A DNA stretch of 64,000 bases from Capnocytophaga leadbetteri (GTDB lineage: Bacteria > Bacteroidota > Bacteroidia > Flavobacteriales > Flavobacteriaceae), in NCBI RefSeq assembly GCF_003054025.1, contig NZ_QBKG01000005.1:62001-126000 (forward strand), written 5' to 3'. The notes under the pieces were generated by a model. It was not told the origin of the DNA, made no database searches, and saw nothing but the letters and a program-made list of their open reading frames with translations. The position numbers and the translations under genes are program-made. Below are positions 36,889 through 46,720 of this stretch, in pieces; within the stretch, counting starts at the first letter, position 1, and every line of letters begins with the position of its first letter.

Positions 36889-39819
36889 ATGATGTTAAAA
36901 AGAAATCTATTCTTATGGCTATTCGCATTAGCCGTATCGTTCGGTGCTCAGGCTCAAAATTATGAGTGGAAAGAAGCACAAAGTGGTGGTTACAAATACA
37001 AATATGTAACCCACGACCCTACTAATTCAAGGTTCTACACCTTGAAAAACGGACTGACCGTCATTCTCAGTCCTACGAATAAAGAACCGCGCATACAGTG
37101 CTACGTAGCTGTAAAAGCAGGTAGCAAAACCGACCCTTCTACTAATACAGGGTTAGCGCACTACTTAGAGCACTTGCTCTTTAAGGGTACTGACAAGTAT
37201 GGTTCATTAGACTGGGAAAAAGAGAAAGTACAGTTAGATAAAATTGATGCGTTGTACGAAGAGTACAATCACACCAAAGATGCTGAAAAGCGCAAAGCTA
37301 TCTACAAAAAAATCGACTCTGTATCAGGGGTAGCTAGCAAATACGCTATCGCTAATGAGTACGACAAGATGATGACTGCTATGGGCGCACAGGGTACTAA
37401 TGCTTTTACCTCGTTTGAAAAAACAGTGTATACTGACGATGTGCCTGCCAATGCCTTAAACAAATACATCACCGTGCAAGCAGAGCGTTTCCGCAATCCT
37501 GTATTGCGTATTTTCCACACCGAGCTCGAAGCCGTGTACGAAGAGAAAAACCGTTCATTAGACAGCGATAACAGCGAGGTATTCGAAACTCTTTTTGCTT
37601 CATTGTTTAAAAAGCACAACTATGGTTTACAAACTACTATTGGTACAGTAGAACACCTCAAAAACCCTTCGCTTAAGGAAATTCGCAAATACTTCCACAC
37701 CTATTACGTGCCTAACAATATGGCAGTAGTACTTTCAGGAGATTTTAATCCAGACGAAGCAATTGCTGAAATTGATAAGGCTTTCAGTTATATGACACCA
37801 AAAGCTGTACCTCAGTACACTTTCGAGAAAGAAGAGCCTATCACTGCTCCTATTATCAAAAAAGTAGTAGGCCCAGATGCTGAAAGCGTTTCTATAGCTT
37901 TCCGCTTACCAGGCAATCAAGATAAAGAAGCGCTATTAGCTGATTTAGTGGGTGAAATCCTTACCAATGGCAAAGCGGGTCTTATAGACTTAAATCTTGT
38001 AAAGAAACAGAAACTACTTGGGGCAAGCGCTTTTGCTTATACTCTTATAGACTATGGCGTACTATACCTATCAGGACGCCCTTTACAAGGTCAGTCATTA
38101 GAACAAGTGAAAGACCTAATGCTCGGACAGATAGAAGACCTTAAGAAAGGAAACTTTGATGATGACCTTATCCCTTCTATCATCAACAATATGAAAAAGT
38201 ACGTTATACAAAGTACCGAATCTTATGCTAGCCGTGCTAATATGCTAATGGATGCTTTCACCGACAATCTCGATTGGAAAGACCGTGTAGCTTATGTAAA
38301 CGACCTTTCTAAGATAACTAAGGCCGACATCGTAGCTTTTGCTAACAAATACTTAGGCAATAACTATGTAGCTGTCTATAAAGAAAAAGGGCAACGCACC
38401 AATGTAGAGAAGATAGAAAAACCTGCTATTACACCTGTTGAAACCAATGCTGACAAACAATCTGCTTTTGTGAAAATGGTGAACGAAATGCCAAGTACCC
38501 CAGTAAAACCTGTATTCTTAGACTACAGCAAAGACCTACAAAAAGGTAAATTAGGCAAAGCAGAAGTACTATACGTACAAAACAAAGACAATGAGCTATA
38601 CCGCTTAAGTTTCCGTTATAAAATAGGTACCCTAAACGATTTGAAATTAGCCATAGCTTCTAATTATAGTCAATTCTTAGGTACTGATAAAATGTCAGCA
38701 GAGCAACTCAGCAAAGAGTTATACAAGATAGCCTCTAGTTTTAATATCTCAGCCAGTGGAGAGTATACTACTGTCAATATCGAAGGACTTCAAGAGAACT
38801 TCGAGGCTGCAGTAAAACTTTACGAAGACTTTATCGCTAATATAAAAGTAGATGAAGAAGCGTTGAAAGCGTTAAAAACACGTGTAGCTAAAACACGTAT
38901 AGACTCTAAAGCCAACAGAGGGGCTATTATGCAAGCCTTAACAAACTATGCTTTGTACGGAGCTAAAAACCCTTATAACTACACTTTTTCTGATGCCGAA
39001 ATCGAAGCTATTACAGGAAAAGAGTTGGTTGAGAAACTTAAAAAGCTAAACAATGTAGAGCAAACTGTTATCTATTATGGTCCTTTAAGTCTAAATCAGC
39101 TTACTGCTAAGCTAAAACCACTACATAAGGTGCCTGCTAAGTTTGCTCAAGTAGCTCCTAAAAAAGAGTTTAAACAAGTAGAGCAAACTAAGAATCAAGT
39201 ATTCTTTGCTGATTATGAAATGGTACAAGCTGAAACCCGTTGGATTCGCAATACCGTTCCTTATAACCCTGCTGAAAGCACTGTTATTAAAGCCTTTAAT
39301 AACTATTTTGGGGGCGGAATGGGCTCTTTAGTATTCCAAACTATACGCGAAAGTAAAGCCTTAGCTTACAGCACTTATGGCTATTACGCAACTCCTAGTA
39401 AGAAAACTGATAAGTACTATACACTTGCTTATGTAGGTTCTCAAGCCGACAAGTTTAAAGAAGCCGTTGAAGCTATGAATGAACTGCTCAACACTATGCC
39501 TGAGTTACCTGCGAACTTAGAATTAGCTAAACAGCAAATCAAGCAAGAAATAGAAACAGAGCGTATCACACAAGATGGTATCATCTATTACTATTTACAC
39601 GACCAACGTATGGGCTTAAAAGACGACATACGCAAACAGATATACCAAAATATAGATAATATCACAATGAAAGACATAAAGGCTTTCCACGATAAATATC
39701 TATCAAATAAACCATATACGTATGTAATATTAGCTTCAGAAAAGAAACTTTCTGAAGATGAGCTTAAGAAAATTGGTGACTTCAAAAAACTTAGCTTAAA
39801 AGAGCTATTTGGATACTAA
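36889..39819 (+). CDS. M16 family zinc metallopeptidase, exported
   Basis: A 976-residue protein from the ATG at 36889 (a second ATG follows at once). A signal peptide (KRNLFLWLFALAVSFGAQA) precedes the N-terminal M16 half with the inverted zinc motif HYLEH (91-95) and the distal Glu segment ELEAVYEEKNRSLD. The second half (about 520-976) is the non-catalytic M16_C type with GGGMGSLVFQTIRESKALAYS in two parts. Such double-length pitrilysin-like enzymes act as periplasmic peptidases. The predicted start site excludes the long 36751 frame. A strong terminator follows at 39841. Confidence 0.92.
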   Translation: MMLKRNLFLWLFALAVSFGAQAQNYEWKEAQSGGYKYKYVTHDPTNSRFYTLKNGLTVILSPTNKEPRIQCYVAVKAGSKTDPSTNTGLAHYLEHLLFKGTDKYGSLDWEKEKVQLDKIDALYEEYNHTKDAEKRKAIYKKIDSVSGVASKYAIANEYDKMMTAMGAQGTNAFTSFEKTVYTDDVPANALNKYITVQAERFRNPVLRIFHTELEAVYEEKNRSLDSDNSEVFETLFASLFKKHNYGLQTTIGTVEHLKNPSLKEIRKYFHTYYVPNNMAVVLSGDFNPDEAIAEIDKAFSYMTPKAVPQYTFEKEEPITAPIIKKVVGPDAESVSIAFRLPGNQDKEALLADLVGEILTNGKAGLIDLNLVKKQKLLGASAFAYTLIDYGVLYLSGRPLQGQSLEQVKDLMLGQIEDLKKGNFDDDLIPSIINNMKKYVIQSTESYASRANMLMDAFTDNLDWKDRVAYVNDLSKITKADIVAFANKYLGNNYVAVYKEKGQRTNVEKIEKPAITPVETNADKQSAFVKMVNEMPSTPVKPVFLDYSKDLQKGKLGKAEVLYVQNKDNELYRLSFRYKIGTLNDLKLAIASNYSQFLGTDKMSAEQLSKELYKIASSFNISASGEYTTVNIEGLQENFEAAVKLYEDFIANIKVDEEALKALKTRVAKTRIDSKANRGAIMQALTNYALYGAKNPYNYTFSDAEIEAITGKELVEKLKKLNNVEQTVIYYGPLSLNQLTAKLKPLHKVPAKFAQVAPKKEFKQVEQTKNQVFFADYEMVQAETRWIRNTVPYNPAESTVIKAFNNYFGGGMGSLVFQTIRESKALAYSTYGYYATPSKKTDKYYTLAYVGSQADKFKEAVEAMNELLNTMPELPANLELAKQQIKQEIETERITQDGIIYYYLHDQRMGLKDDIRKQIYQNIDNITMKDIKAFHDKYLSNKPYTYVILASEKKLSEDELKKIGDFKKLSLKELFGY

Positions 39820-39840
39820 ATCATAAGCAAATAACACTTA

Positions 39841-39880
39841 AAGAGAGGTCGCCTCAGATTGTTCTGAGGCGACCTCTCTT
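39841..39880. terminator. 18-bp perfect-stem terminator
   Basis: Arms 39841-39858 and 39863-39880 are perfect complements around a 4-base loop, followed by a T-rich stretch. It ends the M16 transcript 21 bases after the stop codon. Confidence 0.9.
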
Positions 39881-39905
39881 AGTTTTAATACCATTGATAA
39901 TATAG

Positions 39906-39935
39906 TTGGTAATTAGTATTTTTTTACTATCTTTG
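39906..39935 (+). promoter_or_regulatory. Promoter of the DUF368-MFS-PspC operon
   Basis: TTG (39906-39908), 19 bases, TATCTTTG (39928-39935), about 52 bases before the ATG. Confidence 0.65.
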
Positions 39936-39987
39936 CGGCGGTTTTTATCAATTATCAATAATAATCGATAGTTAAATATAAATTGTA

Positions 39988-40920
39988 ATGAAAAAATCTT
40001 TTTTAGATTATACAATTATCAGCCTGAAAGGAATAGCTATGGGGGCAGCAGATGTAGTGCCAGGGGTATCAGGGGGTACTATCGCCTTTATATCGGGCAT
40101 CTATGAAGAGTTAGTAGACTCTATCAGTCGTATCAATTTAAAAGCCTTTAAAATGCTATTTAGCGAAGGTATAGTAGCTTTCTGGCGACATATCAATGGC
40201 AACTTTTTCGTATCCTTATTATTGGGGATAGGTATCAGTATCTTATCGTTAGCTAAGCTCATCAAATGGCTGTTAGAGCAGTACCCCATAATGGTATGGG
40301 CATTTTTCTTCGGACTGATGATTGCTAGTGTATTCTTCTTAGTTAAAGAAATAAAGCGCTGGAATCTGGCTGCTATACTAACGATGCTCCTTTCAGGGGT
40401 GGCAGCCTATATCATCACTGTTATTCCTCCTTTAGTAAGCAGCAGCGACCAGAGTTTGCTATTTTTGTTTTTGTGTGGGGCTATCGCTATCTGCGCGATG
40501 ATACTCCCCGGCATTTCCGGAGCTTTTATATTAGTACTTTTAGGCGCCTATCATACTATATTAGACGCTTTAAGCAGTTGGAAACTAAAAGTGATTTTTA
40601 CCTTTGCTTTAGGGGCTATCACCGGTATTCTAACTTTTTCTAGAGCCCTCAAATGGCTTTTTGCCACCTACAGAAACCTCACTTTTGCAGGGCTTACAGG
40701 CTTTATCATAGGGTCGCTAAACAAAGTATGGCCTTGGAAACAAACCCTAAGAGTAGACCCTAGTAACGGCAGTGTAATATGGGAAAAAAGCATAAGTCCT
40801 TGTCAATTCGAAGAGATAACCAATACTAACCCTCAAATATTAACTTCTATAGGTTTGGCTATAGCAGGATTCCTCGTTATCTACGGAATCGAAAAATGGG
40901 CAAACCGTATAAAACACTAA
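39988..40920 (+). CDS. DUF368 membrane protein (possible undecaprenyl-phosphate translocase)
   Basis: A 310-residue protein with about eight membrane segments. DUF368 signatures are KGIAMGAADVVPGVSGGTIAFISGIYEEL (given in two parts) and a second copy, MILPGISGAFILVLLGAYHTIL, forming an internal repeat. Members of this family (PopT) were shown to recycle undecaprenyl phosphate across the membrane in some bacteria; here that is by family only. The MFS gene follows after 3 bases. Confidence 0.9.
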   Translation: MKKSFLDYTIISLKGIAMGAADVVPGVSGGTIAFISGIYEELVDSISRINLKAFKMLFSEGIVAFWRHINGNFFVSLLLGIGISILSLAKLIKWLLEQYPIMVWAFFFGLMIASVFFLVKEIKRWNLAAILTMLLSGVAAYIITVIPPLVSSSDQSLLFLFLCGAIAICAMILPGISGAFILVLLGAYHTILDALSSWKLKVIFTFALGAITGILTFSRALKWLFATYRNLTFAGLTGFIIGSLNKVWPWKQTLRVDPSNGSVIWEKSISPCQFEEITNTNPQILTSIGLAIAGFLVIYGIEKWANRIKH

Positions 40921-40923
40921 TAA

Positions 40924-42240
40924 ATGTCGTCATTAGAAAGAGGAAACAAGAAACTACTGAATGCGTGGGCGTTTTACGACTGGGCAAACTCAGTGTATTC
41001 ACTAACCATTGTTTCAACTATATTCCCTATTTTTTACGGGTTATTGTTTAAAACGGCGCAACTAACCCATATTTCGCTTTTTGGTATCTTATTCAAAAGC
41101 ACTTCTGTAATTGCTTTTGTTACCGCTTTAGCCTTTTTATTAGTAGTACTCCTCTCCCCTATTCTGAGTGGTATAGCCGATTTTTTGGGCAATAAAAAGA
41201 GTTTTATGCGCTTTTTTTGCTACTTAGGGGCAATTTCGTGTATCGGGCTCTATTGGTTTTCGTTAGAGCATATCTACTTTGGGCTGATTTGCTACTTTTG
41301 CGGAGTAGTAGGTTTCTGGGGAAGTATCGTGTTCTACAACTCTTATTTGCCTGATATTGCCCTACCAGAGCAGTATGATGCGGTCAGTGCCAAAGGTTAT
41401 AGTTTAGGCTATGCTGGCAGCGTATTACTACTGATTTTGAACCTTATAATGGTAATGAAACCCGAATGGATAGGCTTTGAAAACACTGATACTACTACTG
41501 CACTAACCACTATGCGCATTTCATTTATCACTGTAGGAATTTGGTGGATAGGGTTCAGTAGCATTCCTTTCAGATACCTACCTAACTATCATAGTGGCAG
41601 AGGAAAGCTGACAAAAAATATCTTTTTCAACGGTTTTAAAGAACTCCGAAAAGTATGGCAAAGCCTAAAGGCGACCCCTTCGCTAAAATGGTATCTTATT
41701 GCTTTTTTCGTATACAGTATGGGGGTACAAACCGTAATGCTTATTGCTACCTATTTCGGAGAGCAAGAAATACAATGGGGTAGTAGAAATGAGAGTACTA
41801 TAGGGCTGATAGTCAGTGTGCTTATCATTCAATTAGTAGCTATCATAGGGGCGCGTTTAACAGTGATAGCTGTACAAAAATTTGGCAACATTAGAGTACT
41901 GATTGGGCTAAATGCTATTTGGGTAAGCATTTGCCTATTGTCATACTTTGTGTTTAAACCCGTACAGTTTTACGCCTTAGCTACCTTAGTAGGGATGGTA
42001 ATGGGCGGCATACAGAGTCTTTCGCGCTCTACTTATTCAGCTTATCTACCAGATACTAAAGACACTACCTCTTTTTTCAGCTTCTATGATGTAACCGAAA
42101 AATTAGGCATCGTAATCGGAATGGGTATCTATGGTATTATAGACCAACTGACGAATAATATGCGAAACGCCACTATTTCGTTAGTTATTTTCTTTGCATT
42201 AGGAATGCTTCTCCTCTTCAAAGTAAAAAGTAAAAAATAA
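40924..42240 (+). CDS. MFS transporter of the UMF1/Atg22-like family
   Basis: A 438-residue protein with about twelve membrane segments. The N-terminus has the UMF1 signature NAWAFYDWANSVYSLTI, followed by FPIFY, and a loop LSGIADFLGNKK corresponding to the MFS motif A region. Near the C-terminal half is GGIQSLSRSTYSAYLP and FFSFYDVTEKLG, typical of this family. The substrate is unknown; relatives export amino acids. In the same operon as the DUF368 gene. Confidence 0.88.
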   Translation: MSSLERGNKKLLNAWAFYDWANSVYSLTIVSTIFPIFYGLLFKTAQLTHISLFGILFKSTSVIAFVTALAFLLVVLLSPILSGIADFLGNKKSFMRFFCYLGAISCIGLYWFSLEHIYFGLICYFCGVVGFWGSIVFYNSYLPDIALPEQYDAVSAKGYSLGYAGSVLLLILNLIMVMKPEWIGFENTDTTTALTTMRISFITVGIWWIGFSSIPFRYLPNYHSGRGKLTKNIFFNGFKELRKVWQSLKATPSLKWYLIAFFVYSMGVQTVMLIATYFGEQEIQWGSRNESTIGLIVSVLIIQLVAIIGARLTVIAVQKFGNIRVLIGLNAIWVSICLLSYFVFKPVQFYALATLVGMVMGGIQSLSRSTYSAYLPDTKDTTSFFSFYDVTEKLGIVIGMGIYGIIDQLTNNMRNATISLVIFFALGMLLLFKVKSKK

Positions 42241-42273
42241 ATCAGAGGAAAAAATATATAATTTGATATTGAA

Positions 42274-42492
42274 ATGTTAAAATTCAGGTTTTTTCTTGAG
42301 AAATACGGATTTGCCGTATCCTCTCGGTTAGCAGAGAAATTAGGGATGCGGGCAAAAGATGTACGAATAGCCTTTATCTACGGCACTTTTGCTACATTGG
42401 GGGCGTGGTTTGGTGTTTATTTATTATTAGCTTCTTTGCTGAAAATCAAAGACTTATTATACACTAAAAGAACTTCTGTTTTTGATTTATAA
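42274..42492 (+). CDS. Small PspC-like membrane protein
   Basis: A 72-residue protein with a short N-terminal motif (FFLEKYGFAVSSRLAEKLGMRAKDVR, seen as two parts) and one membrane segment (about 32-56), ending TKRTSVFDL. It looks like the flavobacterial PspC-type short membrane protein. It shares an operon with the two transporters upstream, 33 bases from the MFS stop. Role unknown. Confidence 0.7.
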   Translation: MLKFRFFLEKYGFAVSSRLAEKLGMRAKDVRIAFIYGTFATLGAWFGVYLLLASLLKIKDLLYTKRTSVFDL

Positions 42493-42504
42493 AAAAATTA
42501 ATAG

Positions 42505-42536
42505 GGGTATAGCATTGTTATACCCATTATTTTTTG
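42505..42536 (+). terminator. Terminator overlapping the next promoter
   Basis: Arms GGGTATA (42505-42511) and TATACCC (42519-42525) with a 7-base loop, then a T-run. The -33 element of the next gene (42515-42517) lies in the loop, so the two signals share bases. Confidence 0.7.
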
Positions 42537-42544
42537 TATCTTTG
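42515..42544 (+). promoter_or_regulatory. Promoter of the LLM oxidoreductase-oxyR operon
   Basis: TTG (42515-42517), 19 bases, TATCTTTG (42537-42544), 22 bases before the ATG at 42567. Confidence 0.65.
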
Positions 42545-42566
42545 CCTCTTAAAAATAACAACTATT

Positions 42567-43481
42567 ATGATAGATCCTAATAAACTGTCGGTTGGCATAT
42601 TGCTCCCTATAGAATCATATGAAGGAGCTATTCCTAAAATGGAAAATCAAACACAGCTCATACAGCGTGCAGAAGCCTTAGGTTTTGATACGGTATGGGT
42701 GCGCGATATTCCGCTAAACAATCCAGATTTTAAAGAAGTAGGGCAAATATTTGACCCTTGGATATACTTATCGCATATAGCATCGCTCACCAAAAGCATC
42801 AAGTTTGGTATTGCAAGTGTTATTTTGCCACTGCGCCACCCTTTGCACGTAGCTAAAGCCTCTGCAAGCCTCGATGTACTTTTCCCTAACCGTTTTGTGA
42901 TGGGGGTAGCCTCTGGAGACCGTCCAGTAGAATACCCTGCATTCAACAAACCTTTTGAGTTAAGAAGTGCTCGTGTATCAGAACATATGCGTATGCTTAG
43001 AGAGTTGTGGAGCAAAGATTTTCCTACTTATAACAACGATTACGGTACCCTAATGGCTAATGTAGGCGATGTAGTACCTAAGCCCGTACACAAAAATATA
43101 CCAATGTATGTTACAGGGCACGTTGGAGGGGTAAACCTCGATTGGATTGCCAAAAACTCTGACGGATGGATTTACTATCCTCGCGACTTCGCTTTCACAA
43201 AAAAAATAGTACAAGATTGGGAAGAGGCGCTACAAAAAGAAGGACAACCTAAAAAACCTTATATACAGCCTGTGTATATAGATCTAATGGAAGATCCTAA
43301 TTTCGAACCCCAAAAGATAGATTTAGGCTTCCGCTTAGGGCGTACTTACCTAATAGATATGTTCCAAGAACTCGAAAAAATAGGGGTGAACCACACTATG
43401 CTAGTGTTCAAGTATTGTTCACGCCCAGCAGGAGAAGTACTCGAAGAGATAGGAAAAGACATTTTGCCACAACTTAAATAA
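42567..43481 (+). CDS. LLM-class flavin-dependent oxidoreductase
   Basis: A 304-residue TIM-barrel protein of the luciferase-like family from the ATG at 42567. Visible patterns are LSVGILLPIESYEGAIPKMENQ (in parts), RAEALGFDTVWVRDIP, HIASLTKSIKFGIASVILPLRHPLHVAK and RFVMGVASGDRPVEYPAF, with the DNDGW-like SDGWIYYPRD. Members use FMNH2 or F420 to reduce or oxidise small compounds; here the substrate is unknown. OxyR follows 9 bases later and probably shares the mRNA, which suggests a place in the oxidative-stress response. Confidence 0.88.
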   Translation: MIDPNKLSVGILLPIESYEGAIPKMENQTQLIQRAEALGFDTVWVRDIPLNNPDFKEVGQIFDPWIYLSHIASLTKSIKFGIASVILPLRHPLHVAKASASLDVLFPNRFVMGVASGDRPVEYPAFNKPFELRSARVSEHMRMLRELWSKDFPTYNNDYGTLMANVGDVVPKPVHKNIPMYVTGHVGGVNLDWIAKNSDGWIYYPRDFAFTKKIVQDWEEALQKEGQPKKPYIQPVYIDLMEDPNFEPQKIDLGFRLGRTYLIDMFQELEKIGVNHTMLVFKYCSRPAGEVLEEIGKDILPQLK

Positions 43482-43490
43482 CAGCTTATT

Positions 43491-44441
43491 ATGACCATTA
43501 CTCAATTTCAATATGTTTTGGCAGTTGCCAAATACAAGAACTTTACTACTGCTGCCGAAAACAGTTATGTAACACAACCAACCTTAAGTATGCAAATACA
43601 GAAGTTGGAAGAAGAATTGGGGGTCACCATTTTTGACAGAAGCAAAAAACCACTACAGATAACAGAAATAGGAGAGCAAATCATTAAGCAGGCGCAGACA
43701 ATAGTAAACGAGTCTGAACGAATGAATGATATTGTTGCTCAGCAGAAAGGATATATTGGGGGCGAGTTTAGAGTAGGGATAATTCCTACTGTATCGCCTA
43801 CCCTATTACCAATGTTTTTAAACAACTTTATAAATAAATATCCTAAGGTATGTTTAAAAATTGAAGAACAAACTACTGAAAATATCTTGAAGAAAATAGG
43901 CGATGGCACTTATGATGCGGGCATACTCGCTACTCCTTTAGCCAATCCTTCTATCATAGAGCGCCCGCTGTACTACGAGCCTTTTGTAGCTTATATACCT
44001 GTAAATCACAGGCTCCAAAACTCTAAAACCATCTATACTGGCGATTTAGATGTCAATGATATTTTAATGTTAGAAGACGGGCATTGCTTCAAAGATAGTG
44101 TGCTAAACATCTGTAACCAAGATGTGATTGAATCGCGAAAACATTTTCAGCTAAAAAGTGGTAGTTTTGAGACGTTAGTACGCTTAGCCAACGAAGGTTT
44201 AGGTATGACACTACTCCCCTATCTGCATTCGTTAGAACTCAAAGAAAAAGAAAAAGAATGTATTCATTATTTTGAAGAACCTTATCCTGCGAGAGAGATA
44301 AGTTTGGTATATCATAAAAATGAACTTAAAATGCAAATAATCAAATCATTGCATAGTACTATTTCAGGAGTTATCAGAGGAGCTATTGCTTTCCAAAATG
44401 TAAAAATTATCAGTCCTACGCGAGAAAGGCACAAGATTTGA
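43491..44441 (+). CDS. oxyR: OxyR-type peroxide-sensing LysR regulator
   Basis: A 316-residue LysR family activator. The N-terminal winged HTH (about 1-60) includes YKNFTTAAENSYVTQPTLSMQIQKLEEELG in parts. The regulatory domain holds the redox pair C199 and C208 in EDGHCFKDSVLNIC, exactly at the numbering of E. coli OxyR. Hydrogen peroxide would oxidise C199 to a disulfide with C208 and switch the protein on. It follows the LLM oxidoreductase by 9 bases. Confidence 0.92.
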   Translation: MTITQFQYVLAVAKYKNFTTAAENSYVTQPTLSMQIQKLEEELGVTIFDRSKKPLQITEIGEQIIKQAQTIVNESERMNDIVAQQKGYIGGEFRVGIIPTVSPTLLPMFLNNFINKYPKVCLKIEEQTTENILKKIGDGTYDAGILATPLANPSIIERPLYYEPFVAYIPVNHRLQNSKTIYTGDLDVNDILMLEDGHCFKDSVLNICNQDVIESRKHFQLKSGSFETLVRLANEGLGMTLLPYLHSLELKEKEKECIHYFEEPYPAREISLVYHKNELKMQIIKSLHSTISGVIRGAIAFQNVKIISPTRERHKI

Positions 44442-44498
44442 TAGTATAGAGAAATCAAAAAGAAAAATTTAATTATTGTTTTTAAAATAAGTATTATA

Positions 44499-46592
44499 AT
44501 GAAAAATATATCAGTAGCCTTATTTTTACTATTTATTTCATTTGCTTCTTGTAGTTTCACAAGCAAGAAGTTCGATAATCCTGACAAGGATAAAGATAGA
44601 GTACTGCTTGAAATAGTAGAGCACGTAATGATTAATGCGCATTTTAGTCCTGTAGATATGGATGATGCTTTCTCTAAGAAAGTATTTGAGAGCTATATAA
44701 AAAGTTTAGACGGACAAAAGCGCTATTTTTTGCAGTCAGATATCAATGAATTCAAAAAATATGAAACTCTTTTAGATGATAATCTTAAAAAGGGTGATAT
44801 TAGTTTTTTCAACTTATCATACGAGCGACTCAAACAGCGTATGAAAGAAGCTGAAGAGATAAATAAAACTATCTTTGCAAAGCCTATCGACTTTAACTCA
44901 AATGATAAAATCAATACAGATTATGAGCATTTGCCTTTTGTGAAAAATAAAGCTGAACTACAGCAGCGTTGGAAGCAAATTATCATTTTTTCAACTCTTT
45001 CTACTTACTTAACCAAACAAAAAGAAGAGGCTTCTAAAAAGGAAAAAGACGCTAAATATCAATCTAAAGGAGATGATGTCCTCAAAAAAGAATCAGTAGA
45101 AGCTACACAAAAAACTCTTTCGGATATGTTTGGTATCTATAACGAGCTAACACGCGAAGAATGGTTTAGTCTTTTTGTAAACGCTATCACTGAAACTTTT
45201 GACCCTCACTCTAACTATATGGCTCCTGATGTAAAAGAAGGATTTGACCGAGATATGTCGGGTAAATTTGAAGGAATAGGAGCTCAATTACAAAAGAAGA
45301 CGGATGGTATCAGCATCACTGACGTAATTTTAGGTGGCCCTGTATGGAAAGGAAAACTTTTAGAAGTAGGCGATATGATACTAAAAGTAGGACAAGGGAC
45401 TCAAGAACCTGTAGATGTAGTAGGTATGCGCTTAGATGACGCTGTAAAACTCATAAAAGGTCCTAAAGGCACTGAAGTACGCCTAACTGTTAAACGTGTA
45501 GACGGTACTATAGAAGTAGTACCTATCATCAGAGATGTGGTAGAAATTGAAGAAACTTATGCTAAATCGGCAGTAATACTCTCTAACGGAAAACGTTACG
45601 GGCTTATCTACCTACCTAAATTTTACATTAACTTTGAAGATACTAACCAGCGCAATGCTGCTACCGATGTAGCCCTCGAGATTGAAAAATTAAAGAAAGA
45701 AAACATTGATGGGCTTATCGTCGACCTTAGAAGTAACGGAGGGGGCTCACTAAAAACAGTTGTAGATATAGGAGGATTTTTCATTCCAAAAGGGCCTATC
45801 GTACAAGTAAAATCGTCAAGAGGTAGCAGAGATGTCCTTTCAGACAACGATCCTAAGACTCAGTGGGATGGCTCTCTTGTCATCCTTACTAATGAGCTAT
45901 CTGCCTCAGCTTCAGAGATATTAGCGGCTGCTATGCAAGACTACAAACGCGCTATTATTATAGGAGGTAAGCAAACTTTTGGTAAAGGTACTGTACAAAG
46001 TTTCGTAGATCTAAACGGATTCTTACGCCAAAATGACTACGGCGACCTTGGTGCCCTCAAAATAACTATTCAGAAGTTTTACCGTATCAACGGAGGGTCT
46101 ACACAGCTAAAAGGAGTAGAAAGCGATATTGTAGTACCTGACAAATACAAATATATAGATATAGGCGAGCGAGATATGCCTAACGCTATGTCTTGGGATA
46201 AGATTGAGCCTGCTAAATATACTCCTTGGAGTAACAATGCTAATTTTGACAAGGCAATTGCTAATAGTCAGAAACGTATTAGTGAAAATCAATATTTAAA
46301 ATTGATTGATGAAAATGCCCAATGGATTAAGCAACAGCAAAAAGATAATATATTCCCTCTCAACTATGAAGCTTATAAAAGTTTGATAGACAAGAATGAA
46401 GAGCAAGCTAAGAAGTTTAAAGCCATAGCTGATTATAAATCAGAGCTTAAGTTTGCTTCTACAGCCTCTGATGAAGCTAAAGTGAAAGGTAATGAAGACC
46501 TTAAACTACGCCGCGATCGTTGGCATGAAAACTTACAAAAAGACGTTTATATAGACGAAGCTGTGAAAGTACTTGAAGACTTAAACAAATAG
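44499..46592 (+). CDS. prc: C-terminal processing peptidase (Prc/Tsp, S41)
   Basis: A 697-residue periplasmic protease with a lipoprotein-type signal (LFISFASC, Cys at about 19). An N-terminal helical domain is followed by a PDZ domain (about 235-330: FEGIGAQLQKK, VIRDVVEI). The S41 catalytic domain has the nucleophile in LSASASEILAAAMQDY and the lysine of the dyad in GGKQTFGKGTVQSF. A C-terminal DUF3340-like helical tail follows (about 560-697), as in Tsp. It removes tagged or misfolded periplasmic proteins. Length is right for the family. Confidence 0.93.
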   Translation: MKNISVALFLLFISFASCSFTSKKFDNPDKDKDRVLLEIVEHVMINAHFSPVDMDDAFSKKVFESYIKSLDGQKRYFLQSDINEFKKYETLLDDNLKKGDISFFNLSYERLKQRMKEAEEINKTIFAKPIDFNSNDKINTDYEHLPFVKNKAELQQRWKQIIIFSTLSTYLTKQKEEASKKEKDAKYQSKGDDVLKKESVEATQKTLSDMFGIYNELTREEWFSLFVNAITETFDPHSNYMAPDVKEGFDRDMSGKFEGIGAQLQKKTDGISITDVILGGPVWKGKLLEVGDMILKVGQGTQEPVDVVGMRLDDAVKLIKGPKGTEVRLTVKRVDGTIEVVPIIRDVVEIEETYAKSAVILSNGKRYGLIYLPKFYINFEDTNQRNAATDVALEIEKLKKENIDGLIVDLRSNGGGSLKTVVDIGGFFIPKGPIVQVKSSRGSRDVLSDNDPKTQWDGSLVILTNELSASASEILAAAMQDYKRAIIIGGKQTFGKGTVQSFVDLNGFLRQNDYGDLGALKITIQKFYRINGGSTQLKGVESDIVVPDKYKYIDIGERDMPNAMSWDKIEPAKYTPWSNNANFDKAIANSQKRISENQYLKLIDENAQWIKQQQKDNIFPLNYEAYKSLIDKNEEQAKKFKAIADYKSELKFASTASDEAKVKGNEDLKLRRDRWHENLQKDVYIDEAVKVLEDLNK

Positions 46593-46612
46593 TCAGTATA
46601 AATCAGAAAGAG

Positions 46613-46654
46613 AAAAACTTTGCTAAGGAAAAAATATCTTTAGCAAAGTTTTTT
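46613..46654 (+). terminator. Terminator after prc
   Basis: Arms 46613-46626 and 46640-46653 (AAAAACTTTGCTAA and its complement), 14 bp perfect, 13-base loop, ending in a T-run. Confidence 0.85.
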
Positions 46655-46656
46655 CT

Positions 46657-46687
46657 TTTGGTATGTGCTAAAAAAGTTGTATCTTTG
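46657..46687 (+). promoter_or_regulatory. Promoter of the mechanosensitive channel gene
   Basis: TTTG (46657-46660), 19 bases, TATCTTTG (46680-46687). The start near 46694 leaves only TTG codons as plausible starts downstream. Confidence 0.65.
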
Positions 46688-46720
46688 CCACATCAATCTT
46701 TATAATTATTGATTTTTCAC

